Origin: Strobilurus pachycystidiatus | Taxonomy: Eukaryota; Basidiomycota; Agaricomycetes; Agaricales; Physalacriaceae | Assembly (NCBI GenBank): GCA_019915135.1 | Contig: JAHLMK010000023.1 | Span: forward strand, 248,001-312,000 | Reading direction: 5' to 3' | Length of the DNA: 64,000 nucleotides | Shown here: positions 1 to 11,494 of the stretch, in pieces | How positions within the stretch are numbered: position 1 is the stretch's first letter | Layout of the letters: each line of letters starts with the position of its first letter | The notes under the pieces: generated by a model | Told to the model about the DNA's origin: nothing | Databases searched by the model: none | What the model saw: only the letters and a program-made list of their open reading frames with translations | Translations under genes and position numbers: made by a program

Positions 1-203
1 TCATGGCGGTGGTGGTACAATTACAAGTTATATTGGGCTGCCTAAACGGGAAAGCCCAGCGGGCCGCCGATGCCCGCCATAACAGCGCGCCCCAGTGTTT
101 CTTCTACTTTGCAACGAAGAGATTGAGAAAATAATATTACGACTATTGTATCGAACCCATAAGAAGCGTCTGCCATATAAGCTGGTATCTAAAATTACAC
201 AAA

Positions 204-1621
204 TCACGAATCCTTGCCTCCCCCCCACCCAAACCCAAACCACCCCGTACTGCTACTTCGTTCCGGACTCTTCGCCTTCTTCGGCAGCAGAGGCGCCGTC
301 TCCCCCGAGTCAATCGGCAACGAATTCACCCTCTGGATCCCCCGACTCCGCACATCACCCTCCACCGCACTCTCCAGCGCGTTCGCCAGCGCCACACGCA
401 CCAGTATGGGATCGGGGTCTTCGTCGCTCACTACGAGGCCCGGGACCTCCTCGTCGTACCCCGCACCAACCGCATTGGTATACGAGTCCCCATCCGGCAC
501 CAGGGGGAGCGGGTCCCCAAAGTCGTCTATACCAAGACGGCGCTGCCGGATCTTCCACGATATACACATGACGAGAAGGGTGCCCTGCATGATCCCCGCG
601 ACGGCGAATGTTATCCAGCCTTTCAGGTGGGTGAAAGGTTAGGTTGGGTGAGTGAAAGAGATGTGGGGAGACGTACTAGTCCAATTCGTCCCCGGCCTAA
701 GAGCGATGCTCAGCACCATCAAGACAGCACCGGGGCTCTGGATGAGCATCATCGGGATGCTCAGCGCGCCGACGAGCTTCGCTCTGTACGTGTGCGCGAT
801 CTGGGGCGCGTACTGAATGGCAGCGAGGATGGCGGACGAGACGCCGAGGAACGTCGCCCACCGCTGCGTCAGCGTGGGCTGGGCGGTCGAGATGAGGAAG
901 ACGGTCGCGAATGTGATGATGAACCTAGAACACGGACGATGAACAAGGAAAGGAGACGGGATGGGTAACATACAAGTGAGCTGCAACCACCCAGCTCAGG
1001 AGGATGGACTGCCGCCATTCCGAGCTTTTCGTGGGGGTCTTGATGTGCAGTGGGGGTCGGGTGTCGTGAGTGTCGATGTCGATCTCGTGGTATTTGAGAT
1101 GTGCGGGGTAGTATAGCATGTACAGCACCATCCTACATAGAAGAAGAAGAATGAATGAGTGCGTGATAAGATATAGGCGATGCACGCACACGAAAGTGAA
1201 CATCGCCCATTGCAGTCCGACTTGAATGACCCCGGCGGTCATCTCCAAGCAACTGCTTAAGCTCTATGCAGGGGGGACTCGTCAAGACGCTAACGCCAAA
1301 GGCGAATTTGATAAACACACAAGGATACGGCAGCAGCGCACGATGCTCCATTGCATGGTGACCCTGCAGAGGCGACGTGAAGCTACGTCGCGTAATGGAC
1401 TCGGAGGCATACATGTTCAACATCCCCGCTGCCGACGACGTCGAGCCCAGGAGGAGGAACCACGGGCTGAAGCCTTCCGAGGACCCTTTCTGGATGATCC
1501 TCAGGTGCTGCGAACTGTCAGCACAAGTACGTCCCCCACACTATCACCGTGCGCACCTGTGGCACATACGAAATAACAAGCCCACAGCATAGTCCAAAGG
1601 TGAGTGTTGCCGTGAACCAGT
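204..1621 (-). CDS. PQ-loop repeat membrane protein, 5' exon unresolved
   Basis: Seven-transmembrane PQ-loop family protein; relatives export cationic amino acids or cystine from vacuoles/lysosomes. Two PQ-loop signatures are visible: SYVPQ-HLRII around 1560-1500 and QYAPQIAHTY around 790-760. The family motif GFSPWFLLLGSTS lies around 1480-1440. The gene is split into at least seven exons; good junctions include AT|GTATGC after GMLNM (about 1410), CGT|GTGCGT (about 1190), TT|GTATGT (about 975) and A|GTACGT (about 682), all restoring frame. The ~130-residue C-terminal tail is hydrophilic and holds an acidic dileucine-like ETAPLLPKK, a possible vacuolar sorting signal. The reading frame is open upstream of HHDWFTATLTFG but has no ATG before a stop, so a very short first exon further upstream is likely. 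Substrate is unknown. Confidence 0.75.
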
Positions 1622-1816
1622 CATGGTGCTGAAACCAGATGAACAAAGTGTAGTGGGAAAAGAGAGGGGAAAGAGACGAACGGGACGGCAAGTGTCCTCA
1701 GGCTCTCGCAGCATGGTGGCAGTGGCAGGTCAAGAGAAGAAACACGTGCATGGCCTGTGTAGACTGCGTCCTTGTTGGGAACTGGGACATGTTGTTATGG
1801 CTTGAGGCACCTGCAC

Positions 1817-1912
1817 GGCGCTATAGCCAAGTGGTTACGGCGACAGATTCGAATCACTTGATGTTTCATCTGTTCCTCTTTGAGGGCGCAGGTTCAAATC
1901 CTGCTGGCGTCG
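1817..1912 (+). tRNA. tRNA-Ser(CGA) with intron
   Basis: Acceptor strand GGCGCTA pairs fully with TGGCGTC, counting two G-U pairs. The discriminator is G, as expected for serine. The anticodon stem ACAGA/TCTGT encloses TTCGAA followed by an intron of about 14 nt beginning after position 37. A long variable arm (CCTC-TTT-GAGG) and a T-arm GCAGG-TTCAAAT-CCTGC follow. The CCA is not encoded. First of six nearly identical tRNA-Ser genes in the window; they differ mainly in the anticodon and intron. Confidence 0.93.
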
Positions 1913-2001
1913 CTTAGAGCTCCGCTGTAAAGTTTTGAACTTTTGGCGTTACTAAAAGTTTTCCAATACTACCACGGTAGTACCAGGGCCAGGCCCCAGG
2001 T

Positions 2002-2330
2002 AGGGTGGCGCAGTAAACCTACCCGGAAGGTTTGAAACCGTTACTTACTGACCTCCATTTTGGCCTAGGTTTCAATACCGTTACTAACAGTTTTGATACA
2101 GGCACGTGATTGGCACACGTGATGGGTGCGCCGCCCTCCCGCCCCATCCCCGCCCTCTTGTTGCTGGTCTCAGGCTTGCCCAACAGCGCCGCGGGCATCA
2201 CGTGAAGTCATCACGTGCCGGTATTGAAACCTCCAAACCTACCCATCGACCTTTCAATACTGTATCAATACCGTTAATAACCGCAGTAAACCCTAGGTGT
2301 ATCGAAACCTAGGGTTTACTGTGCCACCCT
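2002..2330. mobile_element. Non-autonomous DNA transposon (MITE), copy 1
   Basis: A 329-bp element with terminal inverted repeats AGGGTGGCGCAGTAAACC and, at the other end, GGTTTACTGTGCCACCCT. Internally it has inverted sub-repeats of GGTTTCAATACCGTTA and several CACGTG palindromes. It has no coding capacity. The flanks GGCCCCAGGT and AGTCCCGAGT differ only by four transitions, which could be an aged 10-bp target duplication. The copy at 10380-10841 shares both ends and the CACGTG-rich interior. The rest of the gap from 1913 to 2640 shows no gene. Confidence 0.8.
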
Positions 2331-2644
2331 AGTCCCGAGTCCTGACTGTTCAAAGTTCCAACTTCCAACTTCCAAAGTCCAAACTGACTCATGATCAATT
2401 TACTTATTTCTTGAACTTGGATCCAAGTTCAAGAATTCACACTATACAATTGGTGCCACAGGGGTGGCAGAAGTTCAGGTTCCGGCCGCGTTAGGGACGA
2501 GAACTTCAACACGCCAGACTTTGAAGACTCGGACTCATGTGTGGATTTGCTTCGTTCGTTCGTTCACATAGATACAACCAAAAAACCCAACACTACACTG
2601 TATCTCTAGATCCAAGCTCACACCTCCGATCCCTGAATCCAACC

Positions 2645-4685
2645 CTACACCGCCTTCCCAACCGCCTTCCCCTTCTCCCTCCCCAGCCTCCCCTTGCCCC
2701 TCTCCCGATCCACGACCCCCCACATCCCGCGCGCCTCCTCGACGACGCGCCCCTCCCTCGCGTACGTGGCAAAGAACGCGGCGCTGGCGCGTGCGAACGG
2801 AGAACTAGAACTAGAAGGATGTGTAGAAGAGGCAGAACTAGAACTAGAAGGATGTGTAGAAGAGGTAGCACTAGGAGGATGTGTAGAAGCGGTAGAACCA
2901 GAACTAGAATGTCGAGTGTCGGTAGGGGAAGGAGAAGTGGGAGAGGTTTGGATGGCGCCCCGCACGCGCTCGAAGAAGCGCTCCATGACAGCAAGGTTGT
3001 GCATGACGAGCAGCGCGTGCGCGCCCATCTCATGTGTGTGCAGGAGGTGGTGCAGGTATGCTTTCGTGTAGGGTGCGGCGGGGGCGTCCAGTGTAGGATC
3101 ATGGGTCGAATCAGGTGTAGGATCGTCCAAGAGTGTAGGATCAGCACGGGGCCGACACGCCAAACAGTTACACCCCCCGTCCGCCGAGAGGGGCGTGAAA
3201 TCCGCCGCGTACCGCGCGTGGTACAGGTTGTGCCCGAGCTCGCGCTTCCCGCCCTTGCCCTCACCCCCCTCTCCACCACCCTCCCCACTCTCCCCTGTTC
3301 CTTCCCCACCCATTTGTGTCATTCCCTCACCAAACCCAAACTGGAAATCCAACCCAACCCCCCACGCGCCCGCGTCCTGCGCCCACCCCGCGTCAAACAG
3401 GTCCACCCCCACCTCCGCGATGAGCACCAGCATCTCGTGCGGCCCCCGTGCGGAGTGCACCATGCGCGGTTTGTGAGCGGGGAGCGGGAGGAGGGAGGTG
3501 TGTAGGAGGGGGGTGAGGGGTGGCGAGGTCGATAAGGGGGAGGTTGAGGTTGGTGTGGGAGAAGGGGAAGTTGAGGTTGGTGTGGGAGAAGGGGAAGTTG
3601 AGTTGGAGGAAGGAGAAGCAGGCGCCCGCATCCCGCGCAGCTCAAACACATACCCCTTGACGGCATCGTCCAGCCTCTCCAGCCCGGGGAGCATCTCCGC
3701 ATCCCGCCCCTCCATCAGCGTGTCTGCGAACGCCTTCCGCGCGGGGAGGACCGTCCCGCCTGCTAAAGCCACGAACACGTTTCGCGGCGGCGGGGGCGGC
3801 CCGTAGTTCTCCTGCTCCTTCTGATTGTCGCCTGATTTCCCCTTTTGATTACTTGAATCCTGATTCTGATTCTGGCCTTGCGGCGCCACCAAGTCAATCA
3901 ACCACCGCACGCCCCTTTCCAAGCTCTTCGTGACGCGCTTCTGCCCCTGCGTCCCGCCGGGGAGCGTGTCCGTGAGCGCGACGACGACGTCCGGCTCGCA
4001 CGCGGCCATGTAGGTGCGCCAGTCGGTGGGGGTTACCTGTAGGGCGGGCCACCGTTTAGCGAGTGCGAAATGAGGCAAAGTGAGCGGAGAACACACACAC
4101 CTTCCGGACACCCCGCACGCACCACGCGCTGACGTGCGCGTTCCCGTTCGGCGGGAGCTCTTGCAAGGAGGCCGGGTCGCGCAGGGACATGCACACGATG
4201 TGTTGTGCGGGGAGGAGCCCGAGGAAGCGGTGGATGGTCAGGCGAGGTTTACCGAGCCCTGGCGTGGTGTCGGGCCCGAGCGTGGATGACGGGGAAGAAG
4301 AGGGGAGGAGCGTCGGCACAGGCGGCGTGTGTTCCAGACTATAGCACCCATCAGTCCACCAACCAAACGAAAGCAAATGGAATGGCACTCACAAACTCTC
4401 AAACGGCACCCCAACCACGCCGATCGCCCCCGTCTGGCGTACGTGGTCCCGCGACAGGTGCGGGACCGCCCCGCGCGCGGTCGTCGTCACGAGGTTGGGC
4501 GTCGGGATCGTGATCGTGGTGGTGATCGTGCTCGTGTTGTCGGTGTTGTTGTTCTCGGTGTTGTCGGTGCTGTCGGTGTTGTTGTTCTCGGTGTTGTTGT
4601 TGTTATCCCGCACGAACCTCACACACCCCACCCTGGGGCCGAACTTGCGCGCCTCCGGAGTGGTGAACGTGAGCGTCCCGGGCAT
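2645..4685 (-). CDS. QTRT2: Queuine tRNA-ribosyltransferase accessory subunit 2
   Basis: Non-catalytic partner of the eukaryotic tRNA-guanine transglycosylase that inserts queuine at the wobble base of GUN-anticodon tRNAs. Family blocks in order: FGPRVGCVRF near the N-terminus, VPHLSRDHVRQ, HIVCMSLRDPAS, NAHVSAWCVRGVRK, TDWRTYMAACEPDVVVALTDT, AEVGVDLFDAGWAQDAGA, ADFTPLSADGGCNCLACR and LHTHEMGAHALLVMHN. CNCLAC plus a downstream His forms the zinc site. Three exons: 4685-about 4396 (donor GTGAGT), about 4336-4107, and 4035-2645 (acceptor CCTACAG). The start is the ATG directly before the conserved N-terminal block. Unusual Asn/Thr-, Ser/Pro/Thr- and Ser/His-rich inserts lengthen the protein well beyond typical orthologues. 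Confidence 0.86.
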
Positions 4686-5066
4686 TAGCGATGTGCGTGA
4701 TCCCGATGTGTTGATGAGTCGAGAACGTAGGATGGGACGGGTGGTGATGGAACGAGGGAGAGGGATTTTCATCAAAAGTGATCGGGGATCGGGTTCAAGC
4801 TCAACAGATATTGTAGCACGTTTGAACTTCTGCCCCCGATTGAAATTCTCCACTGGCACCAATTGTATCTACTACATACTACATTGCCCAATGTCCGTCG
4901 ACTGAGTCTGAGCAGTGAGAACAGGTCCTAGGACCTAAAATTTAAAATTTAAATCCTAAATTTGAATTTCATGCTTCAATTATTGAAAATTTGAAATGCT
5001 AAATTCAATACAACCAAAAATTCAAACTTCAAAGAAAAAGGTTTCATTCAATATGATACTTCCATG

Positions 5067-5169
5067 CGACGCCAGCAGGATTTGAACCTGCGCCCTCAAA
5101 GAGGAACAGATAGAGGAACACCTATGGCTGTATTCTAATCTGTCGCCGTAACCACTTGGCTATAGCGCC
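5067..5169 (-). tRNA. tRNA-Ser(AGA) with intron
   Basis: Same body as the tRNA-Ser at 1817, on the opposite strand. The anticodon loop reads TTAGAA, followed by an intron of about 20 nt. The acceptor stem, G discriminator, variable arm and T-arm are intact. AGA would be read as IGA after deamination and decode UCU, UCC and UCA. The AT-rich stretch 4900-5060 upstream of the QTRT2 start holds no other gene. Confidence 0.93.
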
Positions 5170-5448
5170 GTGCATGGGTGCGTAGACGTGGGCCGGGATT
5201 GTGTTGGGTGCCGGTGGGAGGCGTGTGAAATGAGAATGTATTATGTGGGGCGATCGGAACCTGACCTGATCGTTCATCAACGCGACTTCCTGGACGACTG
5301 CCACGGAGGCAAAAACCGAAAGCTTCGAGTTGACCGACCGAGACGACCACTCAACTCAGAACGAGACGAGACGCACGACCAGTGCCACATACCCACTTTC
5401 ACCACCACGGAGGCAAAACCCCAAACATATCGCCGGCCGTGAACACCC

Positions 5449-6803
5449 ATGGCGCACATCGACGTCCCCAGCATCCTCACCCACCCCCTCGTGCTCGCAC
5501 ACCTCATCGCCCCCCCACCCTTCCCCTTCCCCTTCCCATCTCGGCCGGCCACCCCCCAGCGCGCCCCCCTCCTCCCCCTCTCCCTCGTCTCCAAACGCAC
5601 CGCCCTCCCCACCACACGCCTCCTGTACTCCTACGTCGTGCTCGAAACCGCACGCGACGTGGACAAATTCGCCCTGGGCGCGCGGCATCACGTGTATACG
5701 ACGACGCTGCTCGTCTACGCGCAAGTACGCGTGCGGGCGGGGCTGTTAAGGGGGATGCCGAGTTTGGGGGTGTTGTATCTGTCTGACTTGGAAGGTGATG
5801 GGAAGGAAGGGTGGCCATTCAGCCTGACGACGCTCTACCTCGCGCGGGTGCCGTTCGGCGTGGCCGCGCCGCTGATCGCGGGCTCAGCGGGGACGTTGCG
5901 CAAGTTGCAGGTGGATACCGCTTTTGAGGTGGAAGGGGATGGGGAGGATGGGGAGGGGGGATGGGATGGGGGAGAGGGGAAGATCCACCTCCCGATCCTA
6001 AAAAGCTTCTACGGACACGCCTCCGTCCTCCCGCACATCCACGCCCCCGCCCTCCTCTCCGTCGACCTCTCCCTCCCCCCATTCCCCTTCCCCTCCCCTC
6101 CTCCCCCTTCTTCTTCTAACCACCCGACCCCCCACCCAACCCCCCTACAAACCCTCCCCCCCTCCCTCCGGCACTTCCTCGCCTCCCCGCCCACGCTCCT
6201 CCCCCCCACGCTCCTCCCCATCCTCGCACTAGCATGCCCGGGGCTCCGGACGCTGACGGGCCTGCACCTCCCCACGCCGGGGGACGTGGAGCGGGCGGGG
6301 GCGGCGTTTGTGGGGATCCGGGAGTTGAGGGCGGTGGAGGTTGTTATTGGGGAGGTGCGGGAGGGCGGTGGGCGGGGTGGCGAGGGGAGAGGAGGGTATG
6401 GCGAGGGGAGGGTGGGTGGATACAGTGACAGCAGAGGAGGAGGAGGAAGCGGCGCCAGGGGCGGAAGCGAACAGGGAGGTGGGGGAGGAGGAGGAGGAGG
6501 GAGGGACAAGTGGAACCCGATCCCGGGACACACGTGGTGCAGGGTGTTGGCGAGTGAGTTGCGGGTGTACGCGCCGGCGCTGGGGTGAGTGTGTCTGCCC
6601 TCCTTTTTTCTTTTTTTCTTTTCCTCTATTCCGTTCTCGTCATTCTCTTCCGTCCTTCTCCTTCTCCCATTCATTCAGCTCAGCCTCCACTATCCCGTAC
6701 ACACGCTAACACACCTCCCCGCAGAGAATGCATATTCCGCACCCCAACCGGGACCTGGTGCTGGATGTGGGACACCGAGCGCGAGGCCTGGGGCTTGGTC
6801 TGA
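5449..6803 (+). CDS. F-box/LRR-like hypothetical protein
   Basis: Two exons, 5449-6584 and 6725-6803, joined by a clean GTGAGT...CCCCGCAG intron that continues the frame to a TGA. The long first exon encodes Pro- and Gly-rich segments around stretches with leucine-rich character (for example LTTLYLARVPFG and LRKLQVDTAF). The layout resembles the many basidiomycete proteins with an N-terminal F-box-like helix and degenerate leucine-rich repeats, but no clear F-box consensus is seen. The extreme pyrimidine/purine strand bias around 6050-6530 creates long spurious antisense reading frames. Function is not assignable. Confidence 0.55.
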
Positions 6804-6987
6804 CCGGACCCGGGAATATAACAAACCAATCCCATTGACGGACTTGTATCTCTATCCCTGTACTCATACCTACCTGTACCTCCATCCATGTACTTGTACT
6901 CACCCATACCAACCTACCTTCTTGTACTCACACCTCACTTGTACCCGCCCCGCCAGCTGTGGCTTTCGGGCAGACTCAAATCTGTAC

Positions 6988-7093
6988 GGCGCTATAGCCA
7001 AGTGGTTACGGCGACAGATTAGAATACTTGGATACTATTCGTGATTCTATCTGTTCCTCTTTGAGGGCGCAGGTTCAAATCCTGCTGGCGTCG
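6988..7093 (+). tRNA. tRNA-Ser(AGA) with intron
   Basis: Body identical to the other tRNA-Ser genes. The anticodon loop TTAGAA is followed by an intron of about 24 nt before the 3' anticodon stem TCTGT. G discriminator, no encoded CCA. Confidence 0.93.
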
Positions 7094-7479
7094 CTAAGGA
7101 TGTGGCAAGGTTGCCCAATAATTTAAAATTTTGTCACTTGTGGCAAATGTTTTTGTTGGATTGTGACTTGTGACTTAGGGTGGAGTCCGGGTATTATTTC
7201 TGCCCCAGGCCAAAATTCAAATAATAAATTGGAAGTTCGTTCAAGTCAAAGTTTCCCTCGGAGTCGGAGTCGGAATCGGATTGCAAACGTTCAAGATTCA
7301 AGTACATACGCACTGGATTCGACTCTCCAAAGTGAACTTCGCGTCGAGAAACATCGTAAAAATCGAGTGGTTGTAGTCCAAACTCTCCCAACAGCGGACT
7401 CTTCTTCTTCGGTCTTCGGTCTCCGGTTCCCCTCACGCTCATTGGTGTCATAGTATACATGTCACCATTCCCCACCCAC

Positions 7480-8378
7480 TCACGCCGCCCCCGGGCCCGC
7501 CCCCGCGCTCCCCAGCCCAAAACACACACACAACAGCCCTATACCCGACAGGAGCTTCACCGCGCGCCAGCTCGGGCTAATACGCGCCACGGCCATGCGG
7601 TCGGCGGCCTGCTGCGCCTCCCGGCCGTGGTGGAACGACGTGTGCGGGTGGTCTGTCCATAAGTGGGTGCGGAGGGGGCGGGGGTTGCCCTGAAAGTTTT
7701 GCGGGAGAGGACCGCCGTATGGGTTTTGAGGGTGGGGGGAGGAGAAGGGGTTGGAGAAGGGGGAGTGCGAGTGCGAGTGGGTAGAAGAGGAGGTCCAGGT
7801 GTATGAGAAGTGTCCGGGGCCGGACGTGGATGAGTGGGTGTGCGTGTGCGTTTGGGTGTGTGGTTCTGGCCCTGGTCGGGCAGTGCGCTACAGTAACACA
7901 TTGACTTTAGCACCAGAATCACCCTCCACATGTGGACTGGGGAACGTACCTTCGTCCACGCATCCCGCGCACTGGCGCCTGCGCGCCGTCGCTCCCATGC
8001 TTTGTCCTTTGGGTGTTTCGGTTGCCAATGTGTTGAGGTGGACGTGGAGGAGGAGGGAAGGGATCGATCGTACACGCGCCGTTTGCGGTCGTCGCCCAGG
8101 ACGGAGTAGGCTTCGGAGGCGCGCCGGAATACCTGCGGGGTGGGGGCGTGTGTTAGCGAGCGGGTTGGGATGGACAGATAAACGGGATGGGAACGAATAG
8201 AGCACAGAACAAACAGAACCCAGAACCGAACTGTCTCGCTCACCTCGACGCTCTCGCCCTTGGTGCTCACGTCCGGGTGGTGTTTCCGGCTGAGCTGGTA
8301 GAAGCTCGACTTGATCTGCGCGCGGGACGCCGTGCGCGGGACGGCGAGCGCCGCGTAGTGGTCTTGCGCTGTGGACAT
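7480..8378 (-). CDS. J-domain (DnaJ-like) protein with C-terminal membrane anchor
   Basis: Hsp40-type co-chaperone. Three exons: 8378-about 8245, 8133-about 7951 (donor GTACGT) and about 7891-7480. The J domain occupies roughly the first 75 residues: HYAALAVPRTASRAQIKSSF, the invariant HPD in RKHHPDVS, then RRASEAYSVLGDDRKRRVYD. The linker is rich in Thr, Ser and His. The C-terminus carries a single hydrophobic helix (VKLLSGIGLLCVCFGLG), suggesting a membrane-bound form, plausibly mitochondrial or ER. The third exon uses a different frame from the longest reading frame there; splicing at CTGTAG gives the hydrophobic helix. Total about 245 residues. A specific Hsp70 partner cannot be inferred. 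Confidence 0.82.
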
Positions 8379-8629
8379 GGCGAGTTTGTGTGTGGTTATG
8401 TGGACGAGTGCGAGCCCGTGTGTGTTGGTGGAGTCCGAGTTTGTGTGAGTGCGTGTGGTGCAGTGAAGTCGTTTAAATACAAATGCGCAGATCCGGATCC
8501 GTGAACTGGGGTATCAAAGTTGGTCCCCGACACGGATTTAGCGAGAGCCTGGTCTGGGTCTTTCCGACGTCAACTGGGGTGGGTGTGGGTGTCCGTGTAG
8601 GGCGTGAAGGATGGCGCGGATGGATGACG

Positions 8630-8666
8630 AGTGGGGGTGGTGGTGGTGGTGGTGGTGGTGGGTGTG
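8630..8666. repeat. GGT microsatellite
   Basis: A run of GGT/GTG trinucleotides within 8630-8666, in non-coding sequence upstream of the J-protein gene. No other feature is seen between 8379 and the tRNA at 8838. Confidence 0.8.
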
Positions 8667-8837
8667 GAGATGGACGATCGGCCGACGGCATATCACCCGC
8701 CCCCTTCCTCCTGCGCGCTGTCTGGAGTCAGGACTCTGTACACACCCCACTGGAGTCTGGACAGTGAAAATTTGAAGCCCATTGACTTGCTTGAGATATT
8801 TTACTCAAAAAAAAAGACTCCCGTCTCGTCTCTACAG

Positions 8838-8941
8838 CGACGCCAGCAGGATTTGAACCTGCGCCCTCAAAGAGGAACAGATCGAACATTTTCCTTTTCA
8901 TGAATTCTAATCTGTCGCCGTAACCACTTGGCTATAGCGCC
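8838..8941 (-). tRNA. tRNA-Ser(AGA) with intron
   Basis: Third AGA copy. The acceptor, variable arm and T-arm match the other copies; the intron after TTAGAA is about 22 nt with unrelated sequence. Confidence 0.93.
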
Positions 8942-9280
8942 GTGGAGGTGCTATATCTGTGCGCCACACATCCGTCAGGGTTGTTTGTGAAGTCGCCTTT
9001 CCTTTCCTCTCACTCTCGCCGCTGCCCTGGAACATACTCCCATACAGCCATAGTTGACCTTTTTCTCTAAGATTCGTTTGTGGGGAAAGTTCGTATTCCT
9101 GTTCTTGTCTCGTCGTCATGGTTGACTTTGCCGGACGGACACCGCGTTCTCCACAGACTCCTTGCATGGTAAGTAACCTAGCCTGGTCTTGCATAAGACC
9201 CCTCCGTGTGTTGTACCGTGGTTCACAATATTGATATCTGCTCCCATCCTCGTCCGTGATACTGCTCTCCTTCAATGCAT

Positions 9281-9556
9281 TCTCGCGCTCATCATGATCA
9301 TCGCGACAGGAAGACGCACCGTGCCTTCGCGCAGGCTGATTGATGTTGGCATCGCGTGGGCTGGCGCCACGGACATCGGTATGTCTTTCCGTTGTGACTT
9401 GAGGCGGGATTCTCGCGCTCATCATGATCATCATCATCGCGTTCCGCACTTCTGCAACCGTGCCTTCGCGCCTCTGATGTTGGCGTTCCCGAGATGTACA
9501 ATGCGGCGCCACGGAAACCCTCGTCGGTATGTCTTTCCGTTGTGACTTGAGGCGGG
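9281..9556. repeat. Two-unit diverged tandem repeat
   Basis: Both units begin TCTCGCGCTCATCATGATCA (9281 and 9411) and end CGGTATGTCTTTCCGTTGTG followed by ACTTGAGGCGGG. The first unit is about 130 bp and the second about 146 bp, with small indels. They lie in a gene-free stretch: from 8942 to 10211 nothing else can be supported except this repeat. Confidence 0.7.
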
Positions 9557-10211
9557 TAGCGCGAGGATGTCCGATCCTTACCCTCTACCATCCCGGGTGG
9601 CTAAACCCCAAGACACCCGGGCCCACAATGAAGGTAACTGGAACTGGCTCTTCCCTCGGGCCTTGGGTATGAGTCTGACCTTCAATGAATGCATGTCTTG
9701 ACCTGGCCCGGGCTCTTGGATACAGAAGCTACGAGGACGTGCACCCTTTACTTACTTTGTTTTGTTTCGGGCACCGTCCTATAGCTTCCTCTCTCAAGCA
9801 GCAGGCCAAACGTTCCCGGGCCCCAGTTTTATGGCGGACTCGATAGGCGCCCTTCTCCACGGTCCGAGTAAGTACCTTCTCCCCGCATCCAAGTCCGTGA
9901 GTTCAAATTGACTATCCGGATCCTTCTCCCGGACGCATCCAAGTTGCTCATACCTACCTGGGAAGCTGGCTACTAGTGATTCCCCTTGACCAATTCATAG
10001 TCATCACACGACGATTCTCGTCAGTCAAAGACGAGAACCCTAGACTGGCCCTTCCAATTAGAATACTATGCATTCAACTCGCTGCGCAGGTATGGAGATT
10101 CGGACTCAGACTGGTACTCACAGGATATCTTGTGTGGCCTATTCCTCTGCTGATGGACGTTACTTCACACGACGCCAGATTTATATGCGCCACACAGGAG
10201 CAAGCCCTACC

Positions 10212-10302
10212 GGCACTATAGCCAAGTGGTTACGGCGACAGATTTGAACTCCACATTATCTGTTCCTCTTTGAGGGCGCAGGTTCGAACCCTGCTGGTGT
10301 CG
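10212..10302 (+). tRNA. tRNA-Ser(TGA) with intron
   Basis: The acceptor strands are GGCACTA and TGGTGTC. Relative to the other five genes the fourth base pair is changed on both sides (G-C to A-T), a compensatory change that supports a functional gene. The anticodon loop is TTTGAA, with a short intron of about 9 nt. It completes the set of UCN-decoding serine tRNAs. Confidence 0.93.
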
Positions 10303-10379
10303 ATATGATGATATTGTATGAAACATGCTTTTTTGAATCTTGACACTACCATGTTTTTTTTTTCGAAATATGTGATTAT

Positions 10380-10841
10380 AGGGTGGCGCAGTAAACCTCC
10401 GGGGGGTGTTAGTAACGGTATCGATACCTCCCCACCGGAGGCTCCGTAGGTTTGAAACGGTATCAATACTGGCACGTGAATTGATCACATGATTGATTCT
10501 TTGTGGCGCAATTTCCGCTGGCCAGTGGCCACCCAAACCACTTCTTGCGTGTTACTGTCTAATATGTTCTGGCCTCTCACAGTGAGAGGGTAGTGCTTCA
10601 ATGCTTCATGTCTAATATCACACTCTCACGCCCATCCTCCCTCATCTAAGCCTCAGAGAGCTTGACAAGTGGGCAGGCGCGGCGGCGCGCGCCACTGCCC
10701 CAGCACAGTCACGTGAAATGGTCATGTGCCGGTATCGAAACCTTCAAACCTACCCCCCGAGGTTTCGATACCGTATCAATACCGTTAATAACCGCAGTAA
10801 ACCCTAGGTGTATCAAAACCTAGGGTTTACTGCGCCACCCT
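10380..10841. mobile_element. Non-autonomous DNA transposon (MITE), copy 2 with intact target duplication
   Basis: A 462-bp element with perfect 18-bp terminal inverted repeats (AGGGTGGCGCAGTAAACC and its complement). It is flanked by the exact 10-bp direct repeat ATGTGATTAT (10370-10379 and 10842-10851). The interior contains inverted GGTTTGAAACGGTATCAATA-type sub-repeats and paired CACGTG motifs as in copy 1. A 10-bp duplication points to a Mutator-like or related transposase acting in trans; that assignment is inference. Confidence 0.88.
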
Positions 10842-10851
10842 ATGTGATTAT

Positions 10852-11494
10852 TGATTTGAATCTTGAATCTTGAATCTTGAATCTTGAATCTTCTTGAATC
10901 TTGAGCTTGGATCCTTGATTCTAATCCTTGTTTCTTGATGTGACAGTGCGACTCGAGAGTTGAAGTTCAAAGTCATTGACAGTGGACACTCAAGAGTCAA
11001 GTGAGGCTCGATTTCCAAGTTCTCGAGACTCAAGTAGACTTTGAGTATTTCAAAGACTTAGTACCTACTAGCTGCGGTATTTGACCATTAGACATTGGTC
11101 AATGGTTGGCCGCGATGTATCAGTTTCATATCTCACTGTGGCGCGCTGCCAATGGGGTTGGGAGCGACCGTGACGACGAACACATAACCTCTTGATGCTA
11201 ATACCTGATGTTGATGTCACCTTGACTGCTGAATTGGTTTGCCTCGGATGAATGTCGTCTGCAAGTGTCAAGCAGGAGCGAGTACGAATGTACTGGTATT
11301 GGGGATATATAGAAAGAAACTGACAGATCTAGTGAGCCAAAAGGCACATCAAGTTATAACGATCGTAAGATACAACACCATGAGCGGAGCCCGTCCTTTT
11401 AGTCTTCTTCCTCGTTGATTAAATCCAAGCGCATCATCCATCGTCACTCGTCGTCAGCATTACAAATAAATACCACCGCCCCCATGCACAACCT
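10852..11494. other. Intergenic, short TTGAATC tandem array, no gene
   Basis: Several direct copies of CTTGAATCTTGAATC at about 10856-10912, right beside the MITE, then unremarkable sequence up to the end of the diacylglycerol kinase gene. No supported coding region. Confidence 0.6.

Noticed and set aside
2002..2330. TA-duplicating Tc1/mariner-type MITE
   Set aside because: Both copies start and end next to TA, but copy 2 has a full 10-bp duplication, which fits a different transposase class.
2537..3505. 322-codon plus-strand open frame opposite QTRT2
   Set aside because: It is an antisense shadow of the low-complexity, GC-rich coding sequence; the minus strand matches the QTRT2 family block by block.
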